Shown: piece by piece, positions 9,288-18,274 of the stretch
How the letters are laid out: every line of letters starts with the position of its first letter
Position numbering within the stretch: position 1 is the first letter of the stretch
DNA from: Gammaproteobacteria bacterium
Lineage (GTDB): Bacteria > Pseudomonadota > Gammaproteobacteria > Steroidobacterales > Steroidobacteraceae
Assembly (NCBI GenBank): GCA_025358295.1
Contig: JANYJY010000001.1
Span: 62,001-126,000 of the forward strand
Direction: 5' to 3'
DNA: 64,000 nt
Notes under the pieces: model-generated
Database searches by the model: none
The model's input: only the letters and a program-made list of their open reading frames with translations
What the model was told of the DNA's origin: nothing
Translations under genes and position numbers: made by a program

Positions 9288-9682
9288 ATGCTTGATGAGC
9301 CGATGCGTCGCCTCCTTACGACTATCGACGCTACTGGCTCGTCAATGGCTGGAGTGTCCGATTTCGGATTGCGGAAGTCGAGGCCAGCGCGGCGCGGCCG
9401 GATGGCATCAAGTACGCATTCACGCTGCATGACGTGGATGGCACCCGCTTGCTGGGGTACGACAATGCGCACGGTGTGCCGCGCACGCAAGAGTACGACC
9501 ATCGTCATCGATTTCGGCACACCAGGGAGCTGGTGGCCTATACGTTTCGTGGTGCCGATGAGCTGCTCTGTGACTTCTTCGCTGCGGTCGAACAGGCCTG
9601 CGCCGAGGAAGGCAGCGAGTTCGAGGTCGACGAAATCGAGTTGGAGGCTGAGGAGGACGATGATGCACAAGTCTATGACTGA
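9288..9682 (+). pseudogene. TumE-family toxin-like gene, N-terminus frameshifted
   Basis: The conserved body runs in one frame from about 9299 to the TGA at 9680: YWLVNGWSVRFRIAEVE, then a YAFTLHDVDGTRLLGYDNAH core and an acidic C-terminal tail, as in TumE (DUF6516) toxins. In this frame TGA-TGA lies at 9293-9298, and no ATG, GTG or TTG follows until GTG at 9434, too late to include the first conserved strands. An ATG at 9288, just after the palindrome, is in another frame. A single-base deletion would join them. I therefore call it a likely broken toxin gene; a sequencing error or an unusual start is possible. It overlaps the downstream antitoxin gene by 20 bases. Confidence 0.55.
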
Positions 9683-10019
9683 GTTGAATGAGGAAATGCG
9701 TGCGGTGGCACGAGGCGAACGGCGGGCTGCACCGCTGCCGGCAGCACCCCTTCTCGCTGCTTTATCGCGAGAAGCGCTGGAGCTCTTAGGCGTCTTGCTG
9801 CGCGAGCACCCTGCAAACGTGACCGAATTGGTGACGCTCACTGGCCGGGCTCAGTCGAACATCTCCCGCTCGCTGCAGCTGCTCGCCAAACACCGTCTGA
9901 TTAGGCTCGTGCGCGAGGGACGCGAAATCCGCCCGGAGGCAATTGCCAAGACCGTGCGCGTGGATCTCGCGACGGGCACTTATGAGACGACCCCCCTCTC
10001 AGAATCGGCGGCGGCCTGA
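9663..10019 (+). CDS. TumA-like antitoxin / winged helix-turn-helix regulator
   Basis: The 118-residue protein has a MarR/ArsR-type winged helix-turn-helix near its middle: LELLGVLLREHPANVTELV, then AQSNISRSLQLLAKHRLI (recognition helix) and a short wing. This matches the HVO_A0114/TumA-type antitoxins found beside TumE toxins. The ATG at 9663 is chosen because AGGAGG at 9651-9656 lies 6 bases before it; an ATG at 9660 is adjacent. The overlap with the toxin-like gene suggests coupled translation. It probably represses its own promoter at the palindrome 9261-9281. With the toxin seemingly broken, it may persist as an orphan regulator. Confidence 0.82.
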   Translation: MHKSMTELNEEMRAVARGERRAAPLPAAPLLAALSREALELLGVLLREHPANVTELVTLTGRAQSNISRSLQLLAKHRLIRLVREGREIRPEAIAKTVRVDLATGTYETTPLSESAAA

Positions 10020-10093
10020 CGACGGTCGCCGGCCGTTTGCAGCTGTTTTTTGCGTGTCGCCAGCCTCACTCCCCAGTGGCCTTCGAATCCGAA

Positions 10094-11083
10094 CTACAGA
10101 AGCCCGTTGGCGCGATACCAAGTCGCCGTGTCCACGGTGCCCTGGGCAAAGCTTAACGTGGGCGAAAAATCCAACTGCCTGTGTGCCTTGGCGCTCGACA
10201 AGACGAACGATTTGCGAAAAAAATCCAGCCGCCGACGATGCAGCGGTGGGTTGATGCCCATGGGCTTGAGCGTGTATTCCATCGTCACCGCAGCGGCCAA
10301 AAAAGGCCACAAGGGGGCGCGCCAGTGCGGGGCGCGGCGCCCCAATGCGTTTGCCACTGCTTGCACCATCTCGCGCGTAGTCATGGTTTCTCGGCCCGCC
10401 ATGACGAATGTCTCACCAATTGCCGCCGGGTTGGCCGTTGCCTGCATTAATCCGCGCACCAAGTCCGCGACATGAATGGCCTGCCGCCGGTTCAGGCCGG
10501 AACCGATGATAAAGAACCGCCCCCGATCGAGGGCGCGAAACAATTTGAGCAGCCGGAAGTCCCCCGGACCGTAGGTCTCTGAGATCCTGACGATGCAGGT
10601 CTCCAAGTGGTCTCGGTAGGCAGCAACCTCGCCTTCGGCTTGCAATTTGCTGCGCCCATAGACATTCAGCGGCCGCGGCGGGGTGTCCTCATTCAGTGCC
10701 TGACCGCTGTACTCGCCATAAACGCCGATGGTGCTGCCGTATACAAACCGCCTAACGCCGGCCAGCCGGCTGGCTTCGAGCAGGGTGCGGGTGCCATGGA
10801 CATTGACGTCGAAAAAATAACTATCGGCGACGTTCGCCTCGTGCTGCGCGGCGGCGAGATGAATGACGACCTCGCAACCCGCGGCGACGCGTCGCGCAAA
10901 ATTCAAATCTTGCAACGGGCCTTGTTCGATTCCAATGCCGGCGCCAGCAAGTTCCTGCGCGCGCTGCTGTTCGGCAGCGCTGTTCAACTGCCCCGCCACG
11001 ACCACCTGGTGCCCCCCGCGGTGCGCGTCGAGCGCGAGTCGCGAGCCGATGAATCCCGTGCCGCCAGTGACCAATAATTTCAT
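10094..11083 (-). CDS. NAD-dependent epimerase/dehydratase (extended SDR)
   Basis: The 329-residue protein is an extended short-chain dehydrogenase. The NAD(P) loop is TGGTGFIGSR at residues 6-15, the catalytic Tyr/Lys pair is YGRSK, and VYGSTIGVYGEY supplies the active-site Ser/Thr. It is related to nucleoside-diphosphate-sugar epimerases and to 3-beta-HSD-like enzymes. It lies 2 bases downstream of the flavoenzyme gene at 11086 and in the same operon as the radical SAM gene. The substrate could be a sugar nucleotide or a lipid alcohol; the sequence does not decide. Confidence 0.88.
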   Translation of the reverse strand: MKLLVTGGTGFIGSRLALDAHRGGHQVVVAGQLNSAAEQQRAQELAGAGIGIEQGPLQDLNFARRVAAGCEVVIHLAAAQHEANVADSYFFDVNVHGTRTLLEASRLAGVRRFVYGSTIGVYGEYSGQALNEDTPPRPLNVYGRSKLQAEGEVAAYRDHLETCIVRISETYGPGDFRLLKLFRALDRGRFFIIGSGLNRRQAIHVADLVRGLMQATANPAAIGETFVMAGRETMTTREMVQAVANALGRRAPHWRAPLWPFLAAAVTMEYTLKPMGINPPLHRRRLDFFRKSFVLSSAKAHRQLDFSPTLSFAQGTVDTATWYRANGLL

Positions 11084-11085
11084 GC

Positions 11086-12780
11086 TCAGACTCCACCCAT
11101 GACAGGCTCGGCCGCGCGGTGATGCCGCAGCATCGCCTGCGTGTCCGCAATTTCCTGGGTGCGCTTAGCGTCGGTCCAGCCGTGCAGCTGCTGCATGCCG
11201 TGAGCGACGATGCTGATGGCCGAAGTTCCGGGATGCGACCCGGAGCCAAGATTGGTGCGTCGCAGGACCACATCCGACAAGTGCACTGCCATTTCCCACT
11301 GGACCGCGTAAGTCACCTCAGCCATCACGGTATCGGTCTCGCCCACGCGCTGCGCCAACCCCGGCGAGCGGGCCAACGCCGCCAATTCACCATATTCGGT
11401 CCCATAGTTACGTAACCACGCCTCCAGAGTTCGTGTCGGCACCGTTTCCGGCACACACTGCCGCGCGCTGGTTTGAAGTGCCGCAAAATCGTTAATGTCA
11501 CCGCCGGCGAGTGGGATTCGCGCCGTAGGCGGCGCCTGCGGGGCTCGCGGATGCTGTTCCAGCAACAAGTCGATCGCCGTTGAGGCATCGCCTCGAGCGG
11601 TCGTGTAGCGAATCCCAATCAGGGTAACCAAGCCTTGGATTCCCTGCGTGCGATGATCGATGAAACGAGACTCCTTGCCGAAGCTCAATTCTCCGGTCGC
11701 GCTGCTGCCGTCGCCGAAAGGCACCAATCCGCAGTTCGCGTAAATCACGTCTTGACGGGACAGGCGCAGCGCAGGGTAGGACGCATTCATTTCGGCGATC
11801 CAGGCGGCCAGTTCCGATTCCTCGACTTCGGCCGTATCCGGCCGATCGGCAAACAAGCGATGCCATACGCCGATCAAGGTGTAATCGCGCCACGGCACGG
11901 CGAACAAATGTCGCGCCGCACGGCTGACCACGGCGTCGCTGTCCCGACTCCAACCCGGCACGGCGAGCGCATACTTGGACTGCGGCTTGCGATTGACCAA
12001 AAAACAGGCATCGCGCGAGAAGTGCCCGCGCGGGTGCTGTGGAAAATGCCGTGGGTCATTCAGCAGGTACTCGGCCCACGGTCCCGCCGCGTTTAGCACC
12101 AGCTTCGCGCGGATGTCCAATTCTTGGCCGCCGGCACGGTCATGAGCCCGGACCCCGCACACGCGCTTGCCCTCCCACAGAAACGCCGACGCCTGGACGT
12201 AGTTCGCCGCCACAGCACCCTTGTTGACGGCCGACTTGACGAATGCGAGCACCAAGCGCGCCGCGTTGTACATCTGGCCATCCTCGAAAACCGCTCCACC
12301 CGTCAATCCCCGCTGCTCGATTTCCGGAAACAGTTCCAATATCCGAGTCTTCGACAGCAGTTCCATGCCTGAAATCCGCCGCGTCGGGTCGCTAATGCCG
12401 GCGTTCCTGCCGAGCGTCAACAAGTCGTATGCAAGCATGCCCGCCGCGAGGAACGCCTTGCCCTGGCGGCCATGTCCGTAGGTGGGTATGACAATGGGTA
12501 GCGGGGTCACGAGATGCGGCGCGATACGCAGCATGGCCGAGCGTTGCGCGCACGAAAAACGCAATCGGCGGACATCGCCATGCTGCAAATAGCGGATGCC
12601 GCCGTGCACCATCTTGAAGCATTCGGCCGAGGCGCCGCTGCCAAAGTCATCCTGCTCGATCAGAGCCACCCGCAGTCCGCGCAGAGTGGCATCCCAAGCA
12701 GCGGCGGCGCCAAAAGCTCCGCCGCCGATGATCAGAACATCAAATTGTTCTGCAGCGAGAATCGCGAGTTCGCGTTTCAT
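11086..12780 (-). CDS. FAD-dependent glycerol-3-phosphate dehydrogenase-like oxidoreductase
   Basis: This 564-residue protein has the FAD-binding motif FDVLIIGGGAFGAAAAWDA at about residues 14-32, followed by the DAO/GlpD signature GSGASAECFKMVHGGIRYLQ. The length fits GlpD-type enzymes, which oxidise glycerol-3-phosphate to dihydroxyacetone phosphate and pass electrons to quinone. It is placed between a radical SAM gene and an SDR gene inside a polysaccharide locus rather than with glycerol uptake genes. That context suggests a modified substrate, such as a glycerol phosphate group on the glycan, but this is inference. Confidence 0.87.
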   Translation of the reverse strand: MKRELAILAAEQFDVLIIGGGAFGAAAAWDATLRGLRVALIEQDDFGSGASAECFKMVHGGIRYLQHGDVRRLRFSCAQRSAMLRIAPHLVTPLPIVIPTYGHGRQGKAFLAAGMLAYDLLTLGRNAGISDPTRRISGMELLSKTRILELFPEIEQRGLTGGAVFEDGQMYNAARLVLAFVKSAVNKGAVAANYVQASAFLWEGKRVCGVRAHDRAGGQELDIRAKLVLNAAGPWAEYLLNDPRHFPQHPRGHFSRDACFLVNRKPQSKYALAVPGWSRDSDAVVSRAARHLFAVPWRDYTLIGVWHRLFADRPDTAEVEESELAAWIAEMNASYPALRLSRQDVIYANCGLVPFGDGSSATGELSFGKESRFIDHRTQGIQGLVTLIGIRYTTARGDASTAIDLLLEQHPRAPQAPPTARIPLAGGDINDFAALQTSARQCVPETVPTRTLEAWLRNYGTEYGELAALARSPGLAQRVGETDTVMAEVTYAVQWEMAVHLSDVVLRRTNLGSGSHPGTSAISIVAHGMQQLHGWTDAKRTQEIADTQAMLRHHRAAEPVMGGV

Positions 12781-12789
12781 GCCGGGCGC

Positions 12790-13923
12790 TCAGGTATTCT
12801 CGAACACCTTCAAAGGATAGTGCTTGTCGGTGGTATCGCGCCCTTTCACCAACTTCACTTTGTCGTGCTGCTCGAGATAGGACACGCGCGGCACATGCGG
12901 CGTGGGTTTAACGTCCGTATAGTCGATGTAACTGTCAAAGTCGATCTTTTGACCGAGCGTCACTTTCAGCTTGTTCTTCAATACCCAAAGCAACGGGCCG
13001 GCTTTCGGAGCCTGCGGAATTAAAGTTGAGCGCATGGCGGTACGGGCGGTGGTGACCATCCAGCAGTTCTGCTCGCAGGCACGCACCTTCGCGATCGACG
13101 TTTTCGACGTATCGCTCGCAACAATATCCTGCCAACTCTGCCTGGCGAGATTTCCCATCGGCAGATCGCTGCGGACGTTGCAAGCCCACACATCCGACCA
13201 TGGGTCGATAAACGCAAATCCAGTCCCCGCTACGCAAGGAATGAGGCGCGGATGGCCGAGAATTTTTTCCACCAGTCCGAGATTCAAATAAGCTCGAAAC
13301 CAGTTCTTAAGTTTGCCGCTCTTGAGCATCACCGTTATCAGGCCTTCGACCTGACGCGCGACCTTTACCCGATCGTAGAAGTAGTTGTCATTCTTGTAGA
13401 ATTGCCAGGCGTTGTGCAAAGTCGACGTGGCCAATTCGAATCCATGCGAGCGGGCGAATTCGTACGTGCGGACCAACTGATCGACATTTTCATCCTGAAT
13501 CACGAATGCAAAGCCAAGATCGCGCCCGCCGGCTTCCTGCAGCATGCGCAATCCTTTCACTTTGATCGCATGCCCGTCCTCTTCACCGCGGATCCGATTG
13601 CTGGTAAACGCGTCGCCCTCCAGACTGAAGCGCACCTTGATGTCCGGATATTTCTTGATGATGGGCACCAGTTTTTCCGCGTGCAAGCCGTTGGAGCTGA
13701 TCTCCATAATCCGCGCTTTCGGATACAGCACGTCCACCAGGGTGGCCAGATCGCGACGCAGGGTCGGCTCACCGCCCGATAGATTCAGGTTGTCGAAGCC
13801 ACCGGGCAGCTTCGCAAGCGTTTCGGCGGTGACTTCCAACTTCGGTTCGGTTGGATTTTTCCAGATGTAGCACATCTGGCAGCGCGAATTGCATCGGAAT
13901 GTAGGAATTACCGTCAAATCCAT
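12790..13923 (-). CDS. Radical SAM protein with C-terminal SPASM-like cysteines
   Basis: The 377-residue protein has the radical SAM cluster motif CNSRCQMC (CxxxCxxC) at residues 11-18 and the SAM-binding GGEP motif in LNLSGGEPTLRR. Cysteines near residues 230-280 (CVAGTGFAF, WACNVRSD, CEQNCW) resemble a SPASM auxiliary cluster. It heads the three-gene leftward operon with the flavoenzyme and SDR genes (10 and 2 bases apart). The family includes enzymes that modify peptides, lipids or sugars by radical chemistry. No PqqD-like partner or precursor peptide is visible nearby. Confidence 0.9.
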   Translation of the reverse strand: MDLTVIPTFRCNSRCQMCYIWKNPTEPKLEVTAETLAKLPGGFDNLNLSGGEPTLRRDLATLVDVLYPKARIMEISSNGLHAEKLVPIIKKYPDIKVRFSLEGDAFTSNRIRGEEDGHAIKVKGLRMLQEAGGRDLGFAFVIQDENVDQLVRTYEFARSHGFELATSTLHNAWQFYKNDNYFYDRVKVARQVEGLITVMLKSGKLKNWFRAYLNLGLVEKILGHPRLIPCVAGTGFAFIDPWSDVWACNVRSDLPMGNLARQSWQDIVASDTSKTSIAKVRACEQNCWMVTTARTAMRSTLIPQAPKAGPLLWVLKNKLKVTLGQKIDFDSYIDYTDVKPTPHVPRVSYLEQHDKVKLVKGRDTTDKHYPLKVFENT

Positions 13924-14191
13924 TGATAGGCCTTCTAACGCCCCGCGGCGAATGTCCTGTTCTCGCGGTGGCGATTTACTAGATTATGGAACGCCCTCAC
14001 TATAAGCCACCGCCCTGGCTGTAACCACTCGCGGTAGCCAAAAAACTGCGTAAAAGTATTCAAATCGGAAACTGGGTCACATGCTTCATGGCATATGGCA
14101 AGTCGCGACTGTGACGCATGCACTACCCATGAACCCAGCAATATGCTCTAAGGCAGTGGCGCCGTGTTGGTGTTAGGTCCGAAGGTTGGCT

Positions 14192-15409
14192 ATGCCTCGA
14201 TTGCTGTCGATCAATAATTACTACTACAGGCGAGGAGGGTCGGAAGCGGTCTATTTTGAACATAACCGTCTGTTTGAGGAGGCCGGCTGGGAGGTGGTGC
14301 CGTTTTCCATGCACAACCCGCAGAACCAGCCCTCGAAGTGGTCAGAGCATTTCGTCCAGGCCGATGACGCGCAGTCCCCCGTCAACACACTGTCGCGCGC
14401 GGCCGCCGCGATCTATTCCACCCAGGCTGCACGGCGTATTAAGGAGCTCATTTCACTGGCTCGGCCGCAGATCGCGCACGCCCACAATATCTATCACCAT
14501 TTATCGCCCTCGGTGTTGGTCGAATTGCGGCGCCAAGGTATTCCCGTCGTCCTGACGCTGCACGACTTGAAACTCGCCTGTCCGGCCTACAAAATGTATG
14601 TCCGCGGTGCAGTATGCGAAGCCTGCCGCGGGGGGGCGGTGCGCAACGTAGTCAAAAATCGCTGCATCAAGAACTCCGCCGCCATGAGCGCCCTCGTGTG
14701 GCTCGAAACGACCCTGCACCGGGCAGTCGGTATCTACGAGAAGGCCGTCACCCGATTTGTCGTCCCCAGCCGGTTTTTTTTGGCGAAATTCGCCGATTGG
14801 GGTATCGATACCAGCCGTTTCACCCATATCCCGAACTCAGTCGATGTCGACAGGCTCATCGCAACGGATGAACCCGGTGACTCGTTTGTGTACTTGGGCC
14901 GGCTGGTCGAGGAGAAGGGAGTGGACACTCTGATCAAGGCTGCTGCCTTGGCGCGAGTGAGGTTGAAGATAATCGGTACCGGGCCCGAGGAAGCCAGCTT
15001 GCGGCGATTAGCCGCCGCGACGGGAGGCGACGTCGAATTTACCGGCTATTTGGCCGGATCCACTTTGCACGCGGCGATTTCATCGGCGCGCGCGGTCGTC
15101 ATACCCTCGGAATGGTATGAAAACGCGCCCATCAGCGTCATGGAAGCGAGCGCGCTTGCTCGGCCGGTCATCGGCGCCGACATCGGGGGCATTCCGGAAT
15201 TGATCAAACAGGGGGAAACAGGATTTGTATTTAACAGTGGCAACGTCGACTCGCTCGTCCAGGTACTTACGCAAGTCGACCGTTTGTCCGACACGAAGTT
15301 GCGGAGTGTAGGACTCGCCGGCCGGCACTGGATGAGCACAGATTTTAGCCCAGCCACATACCGCAACCGCATGCTGGCGCTCTATCGGCAAATTGACACA
15401 GCACAGTAA
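14192..15409 (+). CDS. GT4 family glycosyltransferase
   Basis: The 405-residue protein begins MPRLLSINNYYYRRGGSEAV, with the acceptor-side glycine loop RRGGSE. The C-terminal domain has FVYLGRLVEEKGVDTL and the EX7E motif YENAPISVMEAS. The middle contains a Cys-rich stretch (CPAYKMYVRGAVCEAC...) found in one GT4 subgroup with the pattern LHDLKLACPAY. The start was set at ATG 14192, which has GAAGG 6 bases upstream. It is followed 36 bases later by another GT4 gene in the same direction. Confidence 0.92.
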   Translation: MPRLLSINNYYYRRGGSEAVYFEHNRLFEEAGWEVVPFSMHNPQNQPSKWSEHFVQADDAQSPVNTLSRAAAAIYSTQAARRIKELISLARPQIAHAHNIYHHLSPSVLVELRRQGIPVVLTLHDLKLACPAYKMYVRGAVCEACRGGAVRNVVKNRCIKNSAAMSALVWLETTLHRAVGIYEKAVTRFVVPSRFFLAKFADWGIDTSRFTHIPNSVDVDRLIATDEPGDSFVYLGRLVEEKGVDTLIKAAALARVRLKIIGTGPEEASLRRLAAATGGDVEFTGYLAGSTLHAAISSARAVVIPSEWYENAPISVMEASALARPVIGADIGGIPELIKQGETGFVFNSGNVDSLVQVLTQVDRLSDTKLRSVGLAGRHWMSTDFSPATYRNRMLALYRQIDTAQ

Positions 15410-15445
15410 ATAATGGTGCACAATGGCGTTAAGGGGAAAGACGAA

Positions 15446-16687
15446 ATGAAGAAGGCTCAAGGTGGCGGCCTTGAAATATTTGCACTTGGGCTGCGCGGCA
15501 TTCCTAACGTGCCGGGTGGCGTCGAGATGCATGCCTCAGAGCTGTACCCGCGACTGACCGCGCTTGGTGCGAAAGTGACGGTCCTCGGGCGCACACCGTA
15601 TCGGCCAGAGGGCTCGCCTGACTCATGGAAAGGCGTGACAGTCCGTTGGCTGTGGTCGCCACGGGTTCAGGGGGTAGAGGCTCTGGTACACACGTTTTTG
15701 GGCGTGCTATATGCCGCCATACGCCGGCCGGACGTGCTACACATCCACGCCGTCGGACCCTGGCTAGCCGTACCGCTCGCCAAGCTGCTGCGACTCAATG
15801 TCGTCGTCACTCATCACGGCCAGGACTACTTGCGGGAAAAGTGGAATGCGCCCGCGCAATCGATATTGCGGTTGGGTGAACGCCTGGGCATGGCCTTCTC
15901 CGACGACAGGATCGTCATTTCTCAGGGCATTTTGGATTTAGCCCGTTCGAAGTACCACCGCGACGCCAGCTTGATTCCCAATGGCGTGGGAGATCTGCAA
16001 AAATTCGCCAGCCTGGCCCAGGTCAACAAGTATGGCCTGACACCTCAGCGATACGTCATCCAAGTCAGCCGGCTGGTTCCGGAAAAACGCCAGCTGGATC
16101 TCATCACCGCCTTCAAGGCCGCAAACCTTCCAGGCTGGAAACTATTGTTGGTTGGCGGTGCGCAGGGCTCTCAGGACTACGCGGATCAGGTCATCAAACA
16201 GTGCGTCGGCAACGAGGCCATCGTCATGACCGGATTCCTTCCTCCGCACGAAGTGCATGAACTGCTATCGCATGCGGGCATCTTCGTACTCCCTTCTTCG
16301 CATGAAGGCATGCCGATCTCATTGCTCGAGGCGATGAAATTGGGTACACCGGTGTTGGCAAGCAATATTCCCGCAAATCTGGAAGTCGCACTCGACGAAG
16401 CCAGCTATTTTCGAGTTGGCGATACCCGGACTTTGGCGACTCGCATGCAGGAACTTGCCGGACTGACTGCCGACGGCCGCGCGGCGATAGGGCAACGTCT
16501 GCGCGCCTCGTGCAAGCGCTATGATTGGGACAGTATTGCTGAATCCACATTCAAGGTGCTGGAGCACGCCACCGGGAAGCACAGAGTGAGGGTCGTTGCG
16601 TCGCCATCCAGCAACCGTGCCGGCTATGTAGCGCCGGCCATACGCGACACTGATAGGGTCGGGACGGGCGCGAGGATGGACCGATGA
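15446..16687 (+). CDS. GT4 family glycosyltransferase
   Basis: The protein starts MKKAQGGGLEIFALGLRGIP, and the loop GIPNVPGGVEMH is the typical acceptor-side motif. The C-terminal nucleotide domain shows VIQVSRLVPEKRQLDLI and the EX7E motif SHEGMPISLLEAM. The ATG at 15446 is preceded by AAGGGG at 15431-15436 and is preferred over an in-frame codon at 15413. The last 30 or so residues are basic and low in complexity. The stop overlaps the next ATG as ATGA, so the small Cys-containing protein downstream is probably co-translated with it. Confidence 0.91.
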   Translation: MKKAQGGGLEIFALGLRGIPNVPGGVEMHASELYPRLTALGAKVTVLGRTPYRPEGSPDSWKGVTVRWLWSPRVQGVEALVHTFLGVLYAAIRRPDVLHIHAVGPWLAVPLAKLLRLNVVVTHHGQDYLREKWNAPAQSILRLGERLGMAFSDDRIVISQGILDLARSKYHRDASLIPNGVGDLQKFASLAQVNKYGLTPQRYVIQVSRLVPEKRQLDLITAFKAANLPGWKLLLVGGAQGSQDYADQVIKQCVGNEAIVMTGFLPPHEVHELLSHAGIFVLPSSHEGMPISLLEAMKLGTPVLASNIPANLEVALDEASYFRVGDTRTLATRMQELAGLTADGRAAIGQRLRASCKRYDWDSIAESTFKVLEHATGKHRVRVVASPSSNRAGYVAPAIRDTDRVGTGARMDR

Positions 16688-17037
16688 GCTTCCTCAAAAG
16701 ACTATTCGGTGGCGCCACCAAGCCGAGCCGATTGCCGCCCGCAAACAACAAGGCAGCACAGTGGATTTCAAATCCGTGGCACGCGGTGTCTATCGCCCCA
16801 AGCAAGCAAGCCTGTGAGGCGGCACGGCAAGCGTATCGCATGCGGTTTCTGTCAAAAGACGCACCACAACTGCCGTTGCCCGGTTGTCATGCTCGCAATT
16901 GCCAGTGCCATTACCGGCATCACGACGATCGGCGAAGTTCTCCGCGGCGCGCGGCGGACAGTTCGTCACCAAATAAACTTTGGCGAGGTCAAGAGCGGCG
17001 CAGTACCGCAGAACGTCGCGCCACGGATGAGGCCTGA
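16684..17037 (+). CDS. Small basic protein with GCxxxxCxCxYRHHDDRR motif, function unknown
   Basis: The 117-residue protein starts in an ATGA overlap with the glycosyltransferase gene, which supports real translation. The N-terminus MSFLKRLFGG is amphipathic and basic and may touch the membrane. The centre has PLPGCHARNCQCHYRHHDDR, three closely spaced Cys followed by His and Arg/Asp pairs, which could bind metal. The C-terminus is Arg-rich. I have seen related small hypothetical proteins with the same R-Y-R-H-x-D-D-R-R core in other gammaproteobacteria, but no function is assigned. Its last 49 bases overlap the convergent epimerase gene. Confidence 0.72.
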   Translation: MSFLKRLFGGATKPSRLPPANNKAAQWISNPWHAVSIAPSKQACEAARQAYRMRFLSKDAPQLPLPGCHARNCQCHYRHHDDRRSSPRRAADSSSPNKLWRGQERRSTAERRATDEA

Positions 17038-18047
17038 CGTCCCGCACAGTAGTAATCGCGGAACCAATCGACGAAATTGCGTACGCCGACTTCAATCGGT
17101 GTATTCGGCTTGTAGCCGATGTCCTCCTCCAGATCGCGAACATCGGCAAATGTATCGGCGACGTCACCGGGCTGCTTAGGCAGGAAACGCTTGTCGGCCT
17201 TGCGGCCCAGGCAATCTTCCAGCACCTCTATATAGCGCAGCAATTCGATCGGCCGGTTGCTACCAATGTTGTACAAGCGATAGGGAGCACCGCCACAGGC
17301 CGGGTCCGGCATCGCGCTGTTCCAGCGCGGATCGGGCTGCGCTACTCGATCCAGGACGCGTACGATCCCTTCAACGATGTCATCGATATAAGTAAAGTCG
17401 CGCTTGTGCTGCCCATGATTGAACACCTCGATCGGCTGCCCGTCCTGAATCGCACGCGCAAACTTTAATAGCGCCATGTCGGGGCGGCTCCAGGGTCCGT
17501 AAACCGTAAAGAAGCGCAGACCCGTGGTCGGCAAGCGGAACATGCTCGAATAACTGTGTGCCATGAGCTCATTGGCGCGCTTGCTCGCGGCGTACAGCGA
17601 AACCGGATGCGAGGCGACGTCATGCTCGGAATACGGCAGTTTTGTACTGGCGCCGTAGACTGAGCTCGACGATGCATAGACCAGGTGTTCGACGCCATGA
17701 TGCCGGCAGCCCTCCAGGACATTGAGCGTGCCGACGATATTGCTCTGGATATAACTATGCGGGTCAAGAATCGAATGCCGCACGCCGGCCTGTGCGCCCA
17801 AATGCACGACTCGGGCAAACTTCTCGCTTGCAAACAGGGCCTCAATCGCAGCCCGGTCAGCGAGGTCCGAATGCACGAATTTGAAGCCGCGGTTCGCCCG
17901 TAGACGCTCCAGCCGCGCCTGTTTCAGCGACACGTCGTAATAGTCGTTCAGATTGTCGAGGCCAAGGACTTCATGACCTCGATCGAGCAATCGTTGCGCG
18001 GTGAAGGATCCAATAAAGCCGGCGGCGCCGGTAACGAGTAATTTCAT
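16989..18047 (-). CDS. UDP-glucuronate 4-epimerase-like NAD-dependent epimerase
   Basis: The 352-residue protein has the NAD loop TGAAGFIGS and catalytic YAASK. DNLNDYYDVSLKQARLERL is the signature of UDP-glucuronate 4-epimerases, as is TVYGPWSRPDMALLKFARAI. It would interconvert UDP-glucuronate and UDP-galacturonate in the cytoplasm, supplying an acidic sugar for the polysaccharide. The ATG at 18047 directly precedes KLLVTGAAG; 27 extra upstream codons look non-coding. It stands alone on the minus strand, diverging from the GT2 genes, and its 3' end overlaps the small protein gene. Confidence 0.92.
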   Translation of the reverse strand: MKLLVTGAAGFIGSFTAQRLLDRGHEVLGLDNLNDYYDVSLKQARLERLRANRGFKFVHSDLADRAAIEALFASEKFARVVHLGAQAGVRHSILDPHSYIQSNIVGTLNVLEGCRHHGVEHLVYASSSSVYGASTKLPYSEHDVASHPVSLYAASKRANELMAHSYSSMFRLPTTGLRFFTVYGPWSRPDMALLKFARAIQDGQPIEVFNHGQHKRDFTYIDDIVEGIVRVLDRVAQPDPRWNSAMPDPACGGAPYRLYNIGSNRPIELLRYIEVLEDCLGRKADKRFLPKQPGDVADTFADVRDLEEDIGYKPNTPIEVGVRNFVDWFRDYYCAGRQASSVARRSAVLRRS

Positions 18048-18274
18048 CTTGGACCGAAAGTATACCGACGCCAAATCCCCGCATCGCACAGATGACAAAT
18101 CCCGAGTACCGATCGACACTTGGAACACACATATGTCACATTAGTCGGCTTAGGTTTAATCGCTGATACCTGCTTAATCGTTGCACCGTGTGATAAATTG
18201 CCGTTGCTGAATCGAAGTGTTCGGCACTTAGTTCGACTGCTGTTTTCCAACACGGAATTGCCACGAAGAATCGC

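Noticed and set aside
10020-10093. Terminator between the antitoxin and SDR genes
   Set aside because: The possible 4-bp stem is weak and the T run is too far from it.
13924-14191. Regulatory RNA or promoter in the gap before the GT4 gene
   Set aside because: Short AT-rich patches are present but no promoter boxes, hairpin or frame can be supported.
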